From Chrysophaeum taylorii (Eukaryota; Sar; Pelagophyceae; Pelagomonadales; Pelagomonadaceae), in assembly GCA_029834535.1 (NCBI GenBank), contig JAQMWT010000503.1:1-36808 (forward strand): 36,808 bases of DNA, in the 5' to 3' direction. Below the pieces are notes generated by a model. That model did not search any database, was not told the DNA's origin, and saw nothing but the letters and a program-made list of their open reading frames with translations. Numbering within the stretch: the stretch's first letter is position 1; the number at the start of each line of letters is the position of its first letter. Of this stretch, positions 19,404 to 27,692 are shown one piece after another. The position numbers and the translations under genes are program-made.

Positions 19404-19715
19404 TGTGGCGGTAACCCGTACAACGCCATTCTTACCCCTAGTTCTATCGAGTTCTCTACCCCACTTCCTGTTTGCTGGACTCTACGTCAACCCCTGACGC
19501 ACGTATTTGTAACGCCGCCCGGCGTCTACTCCTTTCAACTCGACTAATCTCAACCATAAATCATTTCACGAGTCTTCGGATAGAAGCTCCTGGGCAGTTT
19601 GGAGGTTGATCGACAAGAAGGAAGCGCGCCTCAGCCCGCTCGGCACCCTCGAGACGTCGAGGGCACAGTCGAAGCAGGGTAAGAAGTCAGCGCGCATAAT
19701 CCTTTCCTGCCGCAG
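19404..19715 (+). mobile_element. LTR, family B (3' LTR of element B and 5' LTR of remnant B')
   Basis: A 312-bp LTR starting TGTGGCGGTAACCC and ending CCTGCCGCA. It is preceded by a purine tract, as a 3' LTR should be, but also followed by a primer-binding site at 19718 and an element leader, as a 5' LTR should be. The same LTR in minus orientation lies at 23681-24431, interrupted there by a SINE-like insert. Differences between the two are scattered substitutions and small indels. Confidence 0.85.
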
Positions 19716-19717
19716 GT

Positions 19718-19735
19718 GGTGGGGGGTATGAGATC
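19718..19735 (+). other. Primer-binding site of remnant element B'
   Basis: TGGTGGGGGGTATGAGAT begins two bases after the LTR. It differs from the site at 23661-23678 (minus) by two bases (GGGGGG for GGAGGA) and would pair less well with the tRNA. The following leader, to about 19802, matches the leader of the minus-strand gag element (CGGCGAGATCTCCGAACCTG). Confidence 0.72.
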
Positions 19736-19802
19736 TTGCTACATCGGCGAGATCTCCGAACCTGCAACCGCAAGCCAAGCGCTGGGAACAGCACAAGCAC
19801 CG

Positions 19803-20010
19803 CGGAACGGAGTGCGAGCAGGACCCGCGCCTTTGGACACCAAAGCGCTCAAACTGTAGATGCTCGCGGAGGCTCTCACGATGCCGCGCGATCTCGCATG
19901 GGGTAAACTCACAGTCACGGGCCGAATGAAGCATCTTGCAGCCGTGATACCCCCGTCCGCCAAGGCGTACACAGCCCTCGACGCCCACAACGCGTTGCCG
20001 CCCACGCTCC
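19803..20010 (+). pseudogene. Second, diverged DNA methyltransferase C-terminal fragment
   Basis: Translated in the frame of 19860, this gives a passage with EALTMPRDLAWGKL, MKHLAAVIPPSAK and LDAHNALPP. It aligns residue by residue with the end of the methyltransferase at 14540-14790 (ELLTMPLDFDW, LNHLASVVPPDT, LDLHNSV), including the VPP/IPP of motif X. An in-frame TAG lies at 19857-19859 within the aligned region. It starts right where the leader of an element with a family B LTR is cut (CACCGC junction near 19802), so gag, protease and most of the enzyme were removed by an internal deletion. It shows that the enzyme was also present in an element behind a family B LTR, and diverged there. 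Alone it cannot be active. Confidence 0.7.
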
Positions 20011-20086
20011 GTAATATCGGAATCGCGCGCCCCGAACGTAGTCACACCAACCGACGAACCTTCCGAAACATACATCATCGAGCGGG

Positions 20087-20874
20087 CATACAAAGCGATG
20101 GGAGCTGAATCAGACGTGATGGGACTGGCTAGTAGTGCCGGGAGCAGCATGTCGGGGGTAGCGCTCAGAGATGAGGGCGGAACGCAGTCCACATCTACCT
20201 TTGTCGCCGTGTGTCGCGGTACTATGGGCGTAAACAAATGACATGAGGTAAATGCTTGTGTCCTAAATGAGAATGCGGTCATAGTCGCATGGGAAGGATG
20301 CATTTTGTCTCTGCTGCAGTCAAAAAAGGAAACCAAGGGAGAAACCACGAGCACGTGGGTGGCGTCTTGTGGCCAAAGTTCCTGTGGGAGTGGTTGAGGT
20401 GACTCCAAAGTAGGATTCCTTCGTGGGTATGACTCAAGCGTTGCGATGAGTTCATGCTCGAGATCATAGTCGTCCATTAGATGACTTGAGGTGGTCACGA
20501 ATGAGCGATACGTCGACCTGGTGCCAGGGGAGACCGAGGTGGTGCAGTGACCTGACTGGCTGAGGTAGCCGTGCTGGTAAGATCCAGGGGGTGCGCATAA
20601 CTCTGCATAATGCTGACATTGGCTTGTGCCTGATCTGCAGTCGTGCAGGGAGGCGAGATCGTCAGTGCTAATACGGATTGCAGCGACAGGGAAGGGTCGG
20701 GTGCCTGGGAGGCTGAAAGGCGGCCTTTGTCTTCCAGAGGCGATGGGACAAGCAAAGCTGTAGCTTCGTCTCGTCATGATCGGATAGGCGCAATGAACTT
20801 GTGCGCGTGATCGGGGTGCGCTTGCCTGTGTCTTCATGATGTACCTTTGTGTCCTGTGGTGGCAGGAGCGGGAC
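20087..20874 (-). repeat. Dispersed repeat R, copy 2 (inverted)
   Basis: Reverse complement of 1607-2408, roughly 90% identical by eye. On its right it abuts the end of the minus-strand gag frame; on its left it follows about 75 bp after the methyltransferase remnant. Its minus-strand frame 19566-20837 is open but also runs through the LTR and leader, which marks it as incidental. Confidence 0.75.
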
Positions 20875-23585
20875 TCCTAGCAAGGTGAGCTTTGCCTGTG
20901 CGATAGCGATATCCGCTTGCATTTTGTCCAGCTCGTCCTCAGGGACCACGTCGAGAGCCGTCGTGGAGTCGAACGTCGGGTCAGCCGGGGCGGCCATCGC
21001 GCACGGTTTCGGCGGCGGTTCGCTCGATGGTGTCGTCGGGGGCACGGAGGACGGCCGCAAGGCTCCGAAAAACTCGCCGTCTGTGCTGCTGGCCGATCCG
21101 AGGAGCGTGGCGTCGGTGATGGAACATCCGGATGCGCCGTCTCTCGATTGAGGCCCAAAGAAAGACCCCGCGTAATCCATCGACGATTGCGTACTCGAGC
21201 TCGAGGAGTTTCGAGCTGCGAGCACGCGCTCAACGATCGCTTCAATCTGGTTGACCTGCACGGCGCCAGCATTCGACGACGCGGTGGCGTTCGCATTCGC
21301 CGGCGGTCGTCGGTCGCCGTTGGCTCGTGCGGCTTTTTGTTCTTTCTTCCAGGCTCCGTAAGGGATGGGTTCTTGTCCCTGCCGTCGTCGTGCTTTCATC
21401 GCCTGCTTATAAGCGTTCGGGCGAGGGCAGAGGGGGGAACCATCAGCGTTTCGCGAATGGTCGACCTTGAAATTTCCGCAGTCGCACATCTTCCGCATCC
21501 AGGCGTCCTTCTCTCGCATGCTGGGTCTCGGGTCCGCGTCCACCTCGGGCTCTTCCTGCAGCGTCGCGTATGCGCCGGGTTTCCTGGGGTCGCGCGGGTC
21601 GCGCGGCGGTGGATTGGTGGGCTTGCCGGGGTGCGCCTTCTGCCACGCGTCGAACTGGATCTCATGCCGGAGGATCCGACTTTGAACTTCAGCGAAGGTG
21701 TTGTACTGGTTGGGCTGATCACATCGCGCCATATGAATCTTTGCTGCAGCTTCGTCGATGCCAGTCTTTCGATCATTTGGTGAATCATATCGATGCTATC
21801 CATCGATGTTCCCGTCAGCGCTGTATAGGCCGTGGCCTCCTCCTGCAGCGACTTGAGGTAGGTCAGGACCCAAGATTTCCCCTCCTTCTTCGGCGTGGCG
21901 GCTTGCGTGATGTTCCGGACTTTGTGGAACGCTTCCTCGGGTCGAGGTGCGGGCCGGCAGGCTTGGCGGAGCTGCTGGAGGATCCGCTTGACGTGGGAAA
22001 GGTTCAGGTCGCGAAGCTGCCGGATCTGTTCCTTGTACGGCGTCTTGCTGTCGGCGTGGAATCGCAGATAAAACGACTCGGGGTGCCCGAGCGACACATT
22101 GCCTCTGCCGCCATTCGCCCTTCCTCCAACGTCGGTAGCACGGCCTGGCGCACGTCGTCCGTGAGGCCGAACGAAAGTGAGTTGATGGAATAGCGCTCCT
22201 TCGACAACTCCCCGACGATGAGGGCGGCCTCGTGATCGAACTGCCGCTGGTCCTTGCCCTCGATGTCCAGCTAGCTTGATCATCTTCAACTTGAGGCGTC
22301 GGTGCCTCGGGCCGGCCGCGTCCTCGTATCCTCGGGAAGCCAGGGCGGTGGATGGCCCTTGACCCGTTGCGGCCCTTACCAGCGCGGCGACGATCTTGTC
22401 GGCCTCCGTGGGCTCCTTCTCTTCCTCGTGGGCTCGCGTGCGATTCGCCTGCTCCGTGCGTCGGACCGGCGGTTCGCTGCTCGGCGGCTCGGAGTCGGAT
22501 TCTTCGCGATCCGATTCGCGGGGCGATTCGGGTCGCGGTGGTTGCGCTCGCTGCTCTCGACGCGTCTTTGGCGAGTGCAACTCCTCCCGGAGATATTGGA
22601 TCTGGGTCGCTGCGGCTTCGCGAGCGTGCTCCGCGTCCTCGCGAGCGCGTCGGGGCTCGTCCTGAAGGGCTTCCTTCTCCTCGCGGGTGACGGTTTCGAG
22701 TCGAGCCGTCGCCGCCTCCTCGATCTGCGCCGCGATTTCTTGGGTAATCAAGCTGCGCTCATCCTCGCGCTCTTGCGCCTGCTTATGTATCTCTCGGGCA
22801 AACCGATCGCGCTCCTCCTCGCGCTCTCGCGCTTGCTTTCGACTCTCCTCATCTTGTATTCGGATCCGCTCTTGCGCTGCTGCAGCTGGTCTTGGAGCAA
22901 CGATACCATCTCCGGCAGCTCGCGAACTGCTCGGGAGTTTTCGGCGGCGCGCTCGTCGGCTGGTTCGGTTCGAGTCGTAGTCGTGGCGCTTGGCTGCTCG
23001 CCCGTCGACTCTTCCTCTTTTCTCGCTTCGGCTTCTGCCGGTCGTTCGGTTTTTCGGTCTCGCTCGTGTTCGGCGGCCGGCGCCGGCGCGTGTGGCTGCG
23101 TCGGCGGAGTCTCTTTTTCTTCCGCCCCTTCTCTCCCGGCGTCGGTGGGGACGTCTTCGTATCGTATAATGCGTCGCGTCGGCATTGTTGCTGACGCTGT
23201 CTCTTTCAGTGCCTCTTTTTTTTTGGGGCTCGGCCCACTTTCTTGGACTCCGCTCACTCTTTTCCGGTGATCGGCTATTTTGTTGTCCTCGGGTTCGTCG
23301 GGCGAGTCGATGCTCGTCTCCGGATTGCGAGCAAAGATACGTTTCACACGTATGCCGCGCTCGACGCTCCGCTCAGGACCACGTCGGAAAGCTTATTTGC
23401 CACTCAGTTCCCAAACTGGTGGTGATGCCGAGAGATATGTCTCGGCCGGGTACCCCCTTCTTGTTGTTGTGCGTGTCTTCACGCGGGCGTACGATCTCGT
23501 CGACGACCTTACGGAGAACGTCACTCGTGCTAGTCTTCTCTCGAGCGCCTTGAAGAGCTTCGGGTTTGATCAATCCCCGCGGCAA
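20875..23585 (-). pseudogene. Gag of a minus-strand Ty3/gypsy element, frame-broken
   Basis: Frames 23585-23373, 23347-22748, 22751-21396 and 21732-20668 on the minus strand read as one Gag with shifts. It begins with an N-terminal segment (GLIKPEALQ) comparable to ALIKRADEE of element A, then a very charged Glu/Arg/Ala coiled coil (about 23000-22480), a capsid-like region (FYLRFHADSKTPYKEQIRQL, 22100-22000; ATAYTALTGTSMDSIDMIHQ, about 21800), and the Cys/His cluster CDCGNFKVDHSRNADGSPLC at about 21425-21490 followed by YGAWKKEQKA. The last two match the Gag of element A in order and spacing. The Arg/Ser tract of element A is not present; a Ser-rich stretch takes its place (about 21190). The frame then runs into repeat R, so protease and pol are lost. 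Confidence 0.75.
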
Positions 23586-23660
23586 CTACCGGCGGTGCTT
23601 GTGCTGTTCCCAACGCTTGGCTTGCGGTTGCAGGTTCGGAGATCTCGCCGATGTAGCAAG

Positions 23661-23678
23661 ATCTCGTATCCTCCACCA
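23661..23678 (-). other. Primer-binding site of the minus-strand gag element
   Basis: On the minus strand TGGTGGAGGATACGAGAT, two bases after the LTR. It is the cleanest of the four sites: its complement, ATCTCGTATCCTCCACCA, ends in CCA and looks like a tRNA acceptor 3' end. Confidence 0.78.
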
Positions 23679-23680
23679 CC

Positions 23681-24431
23681 CGAGGCAGGAAAGGATTATG
23701 CGCACTGGCTTCTTACCCTGCTTCGACTGTGACCTCGACGTCTCGAGGGTGCCGAGCGGGTTGAGGAGCGCTTCCTTCCCGTCGATCAACCTTCAAACTG
23801 TCCACGGGCTTCAATCCGAAGACTCGTGAAATGGTGTAATGATGGGAATGATTCATGGTTGAGATTAGTCGATTTGAAAGGAGTAGACGCCTGGCGGCTC
23901 CTAACCCTGCGATCGCTAACCGTTGGTTGCGATGGAGGACGGCGCCTAACACGCTTGCTCCCTGCGGCGGCCCCGGCCGTCCCGGAGTGAGACGGTGCCT
24001 GCTCCCCTCCCGGGCTGGCCGGTTAGCACCCGGAAAGTCCGCGCTGGGATGGGGTTCGCTCGGTTGGGCAGAACGCGACGGACAGGTCGATTGTTTGTGG
24101 ACCAACACGTCCGCGGCCTGCGACGCATTTGCACGACCTCGCACAAGACCGCGTGCAGTGGCGGTCCACCATCAACAAGTCCGTCCTCGTCCCTCGCCTC
24201 TGCCCCAACTGCGCGATTTTCCTCTGTGATTCCGCACCGGCTTCTGCCGGTCCGGCCTGGCTCCCATGCTCGGGAGAGGTCGGAAGTTAGTCAAGTTAGA
24301 CGCCGCAAGTTAGACGCCTGGCGGCGTTACGAGTGCGTCAGGGGTTGAAGTAGAGTCTAGTAAACAGGAATTGGGGTAGAGAACTCGATAGAACTAGGGG
24401 TAAGGATGGCGGTGTAAGGGTTACCGCCACA
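23681..24431 (-). mobile_element. 5' LTR, family B, split by a SINE-like insertion
   Basis: On the minus strand it starts TGTGGCGGTAACCC at 24431 and ends CCTGCCTCG at 23681, matching the LTR at 19404-19715. The 412 bp at 23899-24310 are a retroposon insertion with a 15-bp target duplication. Without it the LTR is about 325 bp, close to its partner. Confidence 0.85.
23899..24310 (+). mobile_element. SINE-like retroposon inserted in an LTR
   Basis: Flanked by a perfect 15-bp duplication TAGACGCCTGGCGGC (23884-23898 and 24311-24325); the uninterrupted LTR at 19404 shows the empty site. The head contains GCGATGGAGGACGG and the 3' end GGCTCCCATGCTCGGGAGAGG followed by a TTAG-type tail, then a short segment (GTTAGACGCCGC) resembling the target. 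The body matches 27326-27692 closely. This is the best proof that the family inserts as a unit. Confidence 0.88.
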
Positions 24432-24433
24432 AC

Positions 24434-24971
24434 GAAGATTGCGCTCTCGTTCCCGCTGACATTGCAAGATCGCAGCCTCGTCTCCAGCTCGTTTACCTTC
24501 CCTGCGACTCTCGCGGCATACGGCGTGGCGCAGACGATCACTCTCGCGCTCGTCATCGAGCGCGCGCATCGCGTCCTCGTCGCCGGCGTGCGCTTCTTCT
24601 AGACGATCATCACGCCGCTCTGCAATTGCAATACGCTTGGCCTCGCGTTGACGCTCAAGCAGCATCGCCGCATCCTCATCGCCGGCGGCAAGAGCTTCAC
24701 GACGAGCGGCCCGCAATCGCCCCATCTTGTCGCGACGGACCTCACGTTCTTGCTCGAGAAAGCGATCGTCTCGAACACGCCACGAGCGCTTCCACGCATC
24801 AACAGCGCGCTTGTGCACTTTCTCTTCGCCATTCCACTCCTGGGCGAGGACACTCGAGTGCCAGTTCCTTTTCAAAGGAACTTGCGCCTCTTTCGTTTTC
24901 CCGCGCAAATCCGGCGGCGGGAATCTCTCCGCGGAATGCACGAAATCCGGCCTTCCCCGCACCATGATCAA
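24434..24971 (-). CDS. Charged, internally repeated protein, cut by an LTR
   Basis: A minus-strand frame whose first 180 or so residues, from 24971, are unique; its end is read-through into the LTR at 24431. It is very rich in Arg, Glu, Asp and Ala. From about residue 90 it has three imperfect units of roughly 27-30 residues, each with a motif like AGDEDAAMLLERQREAKR, AGDEDAMRALDDERESDR and AGDEAAILQCQRERER. It probably forms long helices or coiled coils. I do not recognise a family. It lies between the family C LTR and the family B LTR, so it may be the pre-insertion sequence: the start of a host gene or part of an older element. No promoter or intron evidence was seen. Confidence 0.4.
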
Positions 24972-25090
24972 GAAGATGATGACGCGGTTTACCGCGAGAA
25001 AAACCGGAAGACGTCCTAAGCAGTATTGCGTCCTATTGGTAATTTCTCTTTATAGCAAGCTACTTATGGCTTATCATGTTTCTATATCTT

Positions 25091-25417
25091 TATGGCGGCA
25101 CAGAAAAAAAAAACCTCCCCGACCCCCGGGTGACAAAGGGGGTACTCACCGACTCGTCCTAGACCTCACTGAACGAGGGAAACACGGACGCGGGGTCGGA
25201 TAAGCTCGCCATACACATTGCTCACGCTCACCAAGCCTCTCAACAAGATGGAGAGATGGAATATGATAGCAAGGAAACTACAAGAATACAGCAAGAATGC
25301 TTATCACAAGAGAGAGGTATGATGTCACTAAGAAGATCGGGAAAGGTGTCCCGTTGAACGGTTATCGAGCCTCGAGAGAGGGGGGGTAAGCCTTAGCGGT
25401 CAGGAGTTGCCGCCACA
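25091..25417 (-). mobile_element. 3' LTR, family C, of the minus-strand integrase element
   Basis: On the minus strand it starts TGTGGCGGCAACTCC at 25417 and ends TGCCGCCATA at 25091 (327 bp). It matches the LTR at 8310-8637 end to end. It follows a purine-containing tract (CCAGGGGAGTCC) about 30 bp after the integrase stop, as expected of a 3' LTR. The bases beyond 25091 differ from those after 8637, which fixes the LTR boundary. Confidence 0.88.
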
Positions 25418-25447
25418 GGACTCCCCTGGTGAGAACACGAGGTGCCC

Positions 25448-26738
25448 TCAGCGAGTCCGACGAGAAGCACGAGCCTTGGCTGAATGAGCATCTCGAGAAC
25501 GAATCTTCTTGTAGGCACGTTCAACGACAGGTTCAGGAACGCGTCCACCACGTAAAGTGAACTTAGGAATCAACACATCGATCTCATGCGGGGCGAAGTC
25601 GGTGACACAAGGAGTGGTACTGTTGTCGGCCTTGGTCTTGTCGGTGAAACTGCGACCGTCCACGTCCTTGTATTCCGGCTTCAGCTTGCGAGCAAGGAGA
25701 TGTGAAGTAGGCTTGTAATAAGAAACCTTGTCATGGGGACCGAGATCAGCATAGAAATGCAGAGCGACTCGATCATTCACAAAATCATAGGGTTCATAAA
25801 CTTCAGCGACATAAATCTTCTTTCGCCAATCGGACCGTTTATTATCCGGAATCCGAAAGATAACGAACTTACCATGCTTGTAATCATCCCGAAAGGTCTC
25901 CTTGGGCTTGGGCAGAGCGCGATCGACCACTGGAGACACCATCACAGGGGTAATCTGACTAACATGAACACAACGGCGTTCGGGAGGATAATCAAGAGAC
26001 TCAATCCTGTAAGTGACCGGGGACAAGCGTTCCAAAATAACGAATGGACCGCGCCATTCCGGCCGAAGCTTGTTCTGAAGAAAAGGGATTTAGAGCATAA
26101 CATGTGAACCTTCTTCATACTCCACATCAACATGGTCCGCATTATAGGCGAGACGTTGTTTACGAAGAGCCTTCTCACGAGCTTCGTTCACCGTTGCGGT
26201 ATAGAACTTCAGCCTCTCGCGAGTCTCTGCCACAACATCGGAGCGAGTTTTCGGCAGGCGGCGGACATCAAGATCCATGATCGTGTAATCGGTTGGCAAT
26301 AAAGGCTGCCGGTTAAAACGAAGCACGAAAGGTGAGATCTGAGTCCCCGGAATAAATTTGCGATTGTAACAGAAAGCAATGTACTCCGCGAATTCGGGCC
26401 ATTCCGTGATCTTGCGGTTTTGAAGGCACGCACGGAGGAAAGCGCCTTGATAAAGCGGTTGACCCTTTCCGCAGGATTAGCCTGAGCATGATACGGAATC
26501 GTGGTACTATACCGAACATTGAAAGGATGACAAAACTCTTCCATCAACTTGTCGACGAACTCTTTCCCATTGTCGGTACGAATCCTCTGAGGTTGATAAC
26601 CTTTGAGTAATATATTCGCGACAAAAGACTCGAGGATTGACTCAGCAGTCTTATGGTGTAGTACGTCGAGAATCAAGAAATGAGAAAATGGATCAACAAA
26701 AACGATGAGATATGTCTCGGGACCAGCACTGGGCAAAG
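25448..26738 (-). pseudogene. Integrase C-terminal two-thirds of a family C Ty3/gypsy element
   Basis: Minus-strand frames 26738-26209, 26326-26090 and 26035-25448 encode successive parts of one integrase, shifted near 26400 and 26060. Recognisable are LIVFVDPFSHFLILDV, RTDNGKEFVDKLMEEF (second catalytic Asp), YHAQANPAERVNRF (catalytic Glu), FCYNRKFIPGTQISPF, LAYNADHVDVEYEEGSHVML and the C-terminal extension with GKFVIFRIP, VAEVYEPYDFVNDRVALHFY and TPCVTDFAPHEIDVLIP. It parallels element B but is much diverged and more AT-rich. The first catalytic Asp and everything upstream are cut off at 26738 by a SINE-like element. Confidence 0.85.
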
Positions 26739-27090
26739 TAACTAACTTCAGACCTCTTCCGAGCATGGGAGCCAGGCCGGACCGACAGGAGCCAGTCCGG
26801 AATCACGGGCCTGTAGACGAGGAGCGCCGAAAGGTCGGTCAGCGGAGAGTGATCATCAAGCTTGTCGCCATGCGACGAGGAGACCGCGATGTGACTGACA
26901 ACCAACTCGTCGATAACCTTCCGTCTTCGCCCCCCGGCCATACCCCGTCCCACTGCGAACGTTCCGGCTGCCAACCGGCCCGCCCGGGAGGCGAATAGGT
27001 GCCAACCTACGCCGGGAGGGCGGATGCCCTCGCAAGGCTCAGGATTCATGAGGCACCGTCCTCCATCGCAACCGCAGTCGGCGATCAGGG
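26739..27090 (-). mobile_element. SINE-like retroposon between gypsy and copia remnants
   Basis: Nearly identical to 5633-5996 and in the same orientation, with the TTAG-type tail at its left end (ACTAACTTCAGACC on the plus strand) and the head at about 27085. I see no convincing target duplication: its left flank is gypsy integrase and its right flank is copia integrase. Either the insertion was followed by a deletion, or recombination between two copies joined two loci here. Confidence 0.8.
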
Positions 27091-27096
27091 TAAGGA

Positions 27097-27325
27097 ATAT
27101 GCTTAATGTATCCTATAAAGTGACCGTCACCCCCTAACAGATCCGGCGCCACACTACCCGTGGGCTGTTATACATGCTATCCAATCGTATAATCTCCTCC
27201 CTAACGTTTCCCTCGAACGTATTTACAATAAAGTCCTAAGCCCCAACAAGTTTTGTTAGACCAATGTAATGTTCCCCAACAAGACTACCTCAAACCTTTT
27301 GGTTCTGTTTGTTATCTGCATTTGG
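27097..27325 (+). pseudogene. Ty1/copia integrase C-terminal remnant
   Basis: Conceptual translation gives AIQSYNLLPNVSLERIYNKV and, in the next frame, DYLKPFGSVCYLHL. The FGSVCY motif is characteristic of the end of the copia integrase core. After the SINE-like insert the protein continues with EPRCRLYIYLCGANV, the usual K-x-x-P-R-x-x-x-x-I-F-L-G-Y-type segment. The integrase catalytic core and everything upstream are absent from the left copy. Confidence 0.6.
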
Positions 27326-27692
27326 ATGGAGGACGGCGCCTAACACGCTTGCTCCCTGCGGCGGCCCCGGCCGTCCCGGAGTGAGACGGTGCCTGCTCGC
27401 CTCCCGGGCTGGCCGGTTAGCACCCGGAAAGTCCGCGCTGGGATGGGGTTCGCTCGGTTGGGCAGAACGCGACGGACAGGTCGATTGTTCGTGGACCAAC
27501 ACGTTTGCGGCCTGTGACGCTTTTGCACGACTTCGCACAAGACCGCGCGCAGTGGCGGTCCGTCATCAACGAGTCCTCGTCCCTCGCCTCTGCCCCAACT
27601 GCGTGATTTTCCTCTGTGATTCCGGATCGGCTCCTGCCTGTCCGGCCTGGCTCCCATGCTCGGGAGAGGTCTGAAGTTAGTTAGATAGTTAG
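27326..27692 (+). mobile_element. SINE-like retroposon inserted in copia integrase
   Basis: Starts GATGGAGGACGGCGCC and ends in AGTTAGTTAGATAGTTAG. It matches 23899-24310 in the body. It separates two consecutive parts of the copia integrase, so the insertion is real, though the target duplication is short or decayed (TTGGA on both sides at 27322-27326 and 27693-27697). It seems 5'-truncated relative to 23899, missing the first roughly 35 bases. Confidence 0.82.

Larger units (their letters stand above)
15511..19715 (+). mobile_element. Ty3/gypsy element B (pol and 3' LTR), 5' part missing
   Basis: Starts abruptly inside a pre-RT linker, then RT, RNase H and integrase with a conserved C-terminal extension, a polypurine tract (AAAGCAGGAGAG, about 19389-19400) and an LTR at 19404-19715. 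No gag, protease or 5' LTR of its own is present; these are replaced by element A. Its LTR belongs to a different family from the 5' LTR at 8677. Pol is split over three frames. The union of A and B is a recombinant or a nested insertion with loss of the ends. Confidence 0.8.

Noticed and set aside
19566..20837. A 423-codon minus-strand frame as a gene
   Set aside because: It passes through repeat R, the methyltransferase remnant, a primer-binding site and an LTR, so it is an accident of joined repeats.
22302..23270. Long plus-strand frames rich in Leu, Ser and Arg with membrane-like stretches
   Set aside because: They are antisense shadows of the Glu/Arg/Ala-rich coiled coil of the minus-strand Gag. 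Codon bias on one strand opens the other.
25733..26107. Plus-strand frame of 124 codons as a gene
   Set aside because: It is antisense to the integrase C-terminus and has no recognised feature.
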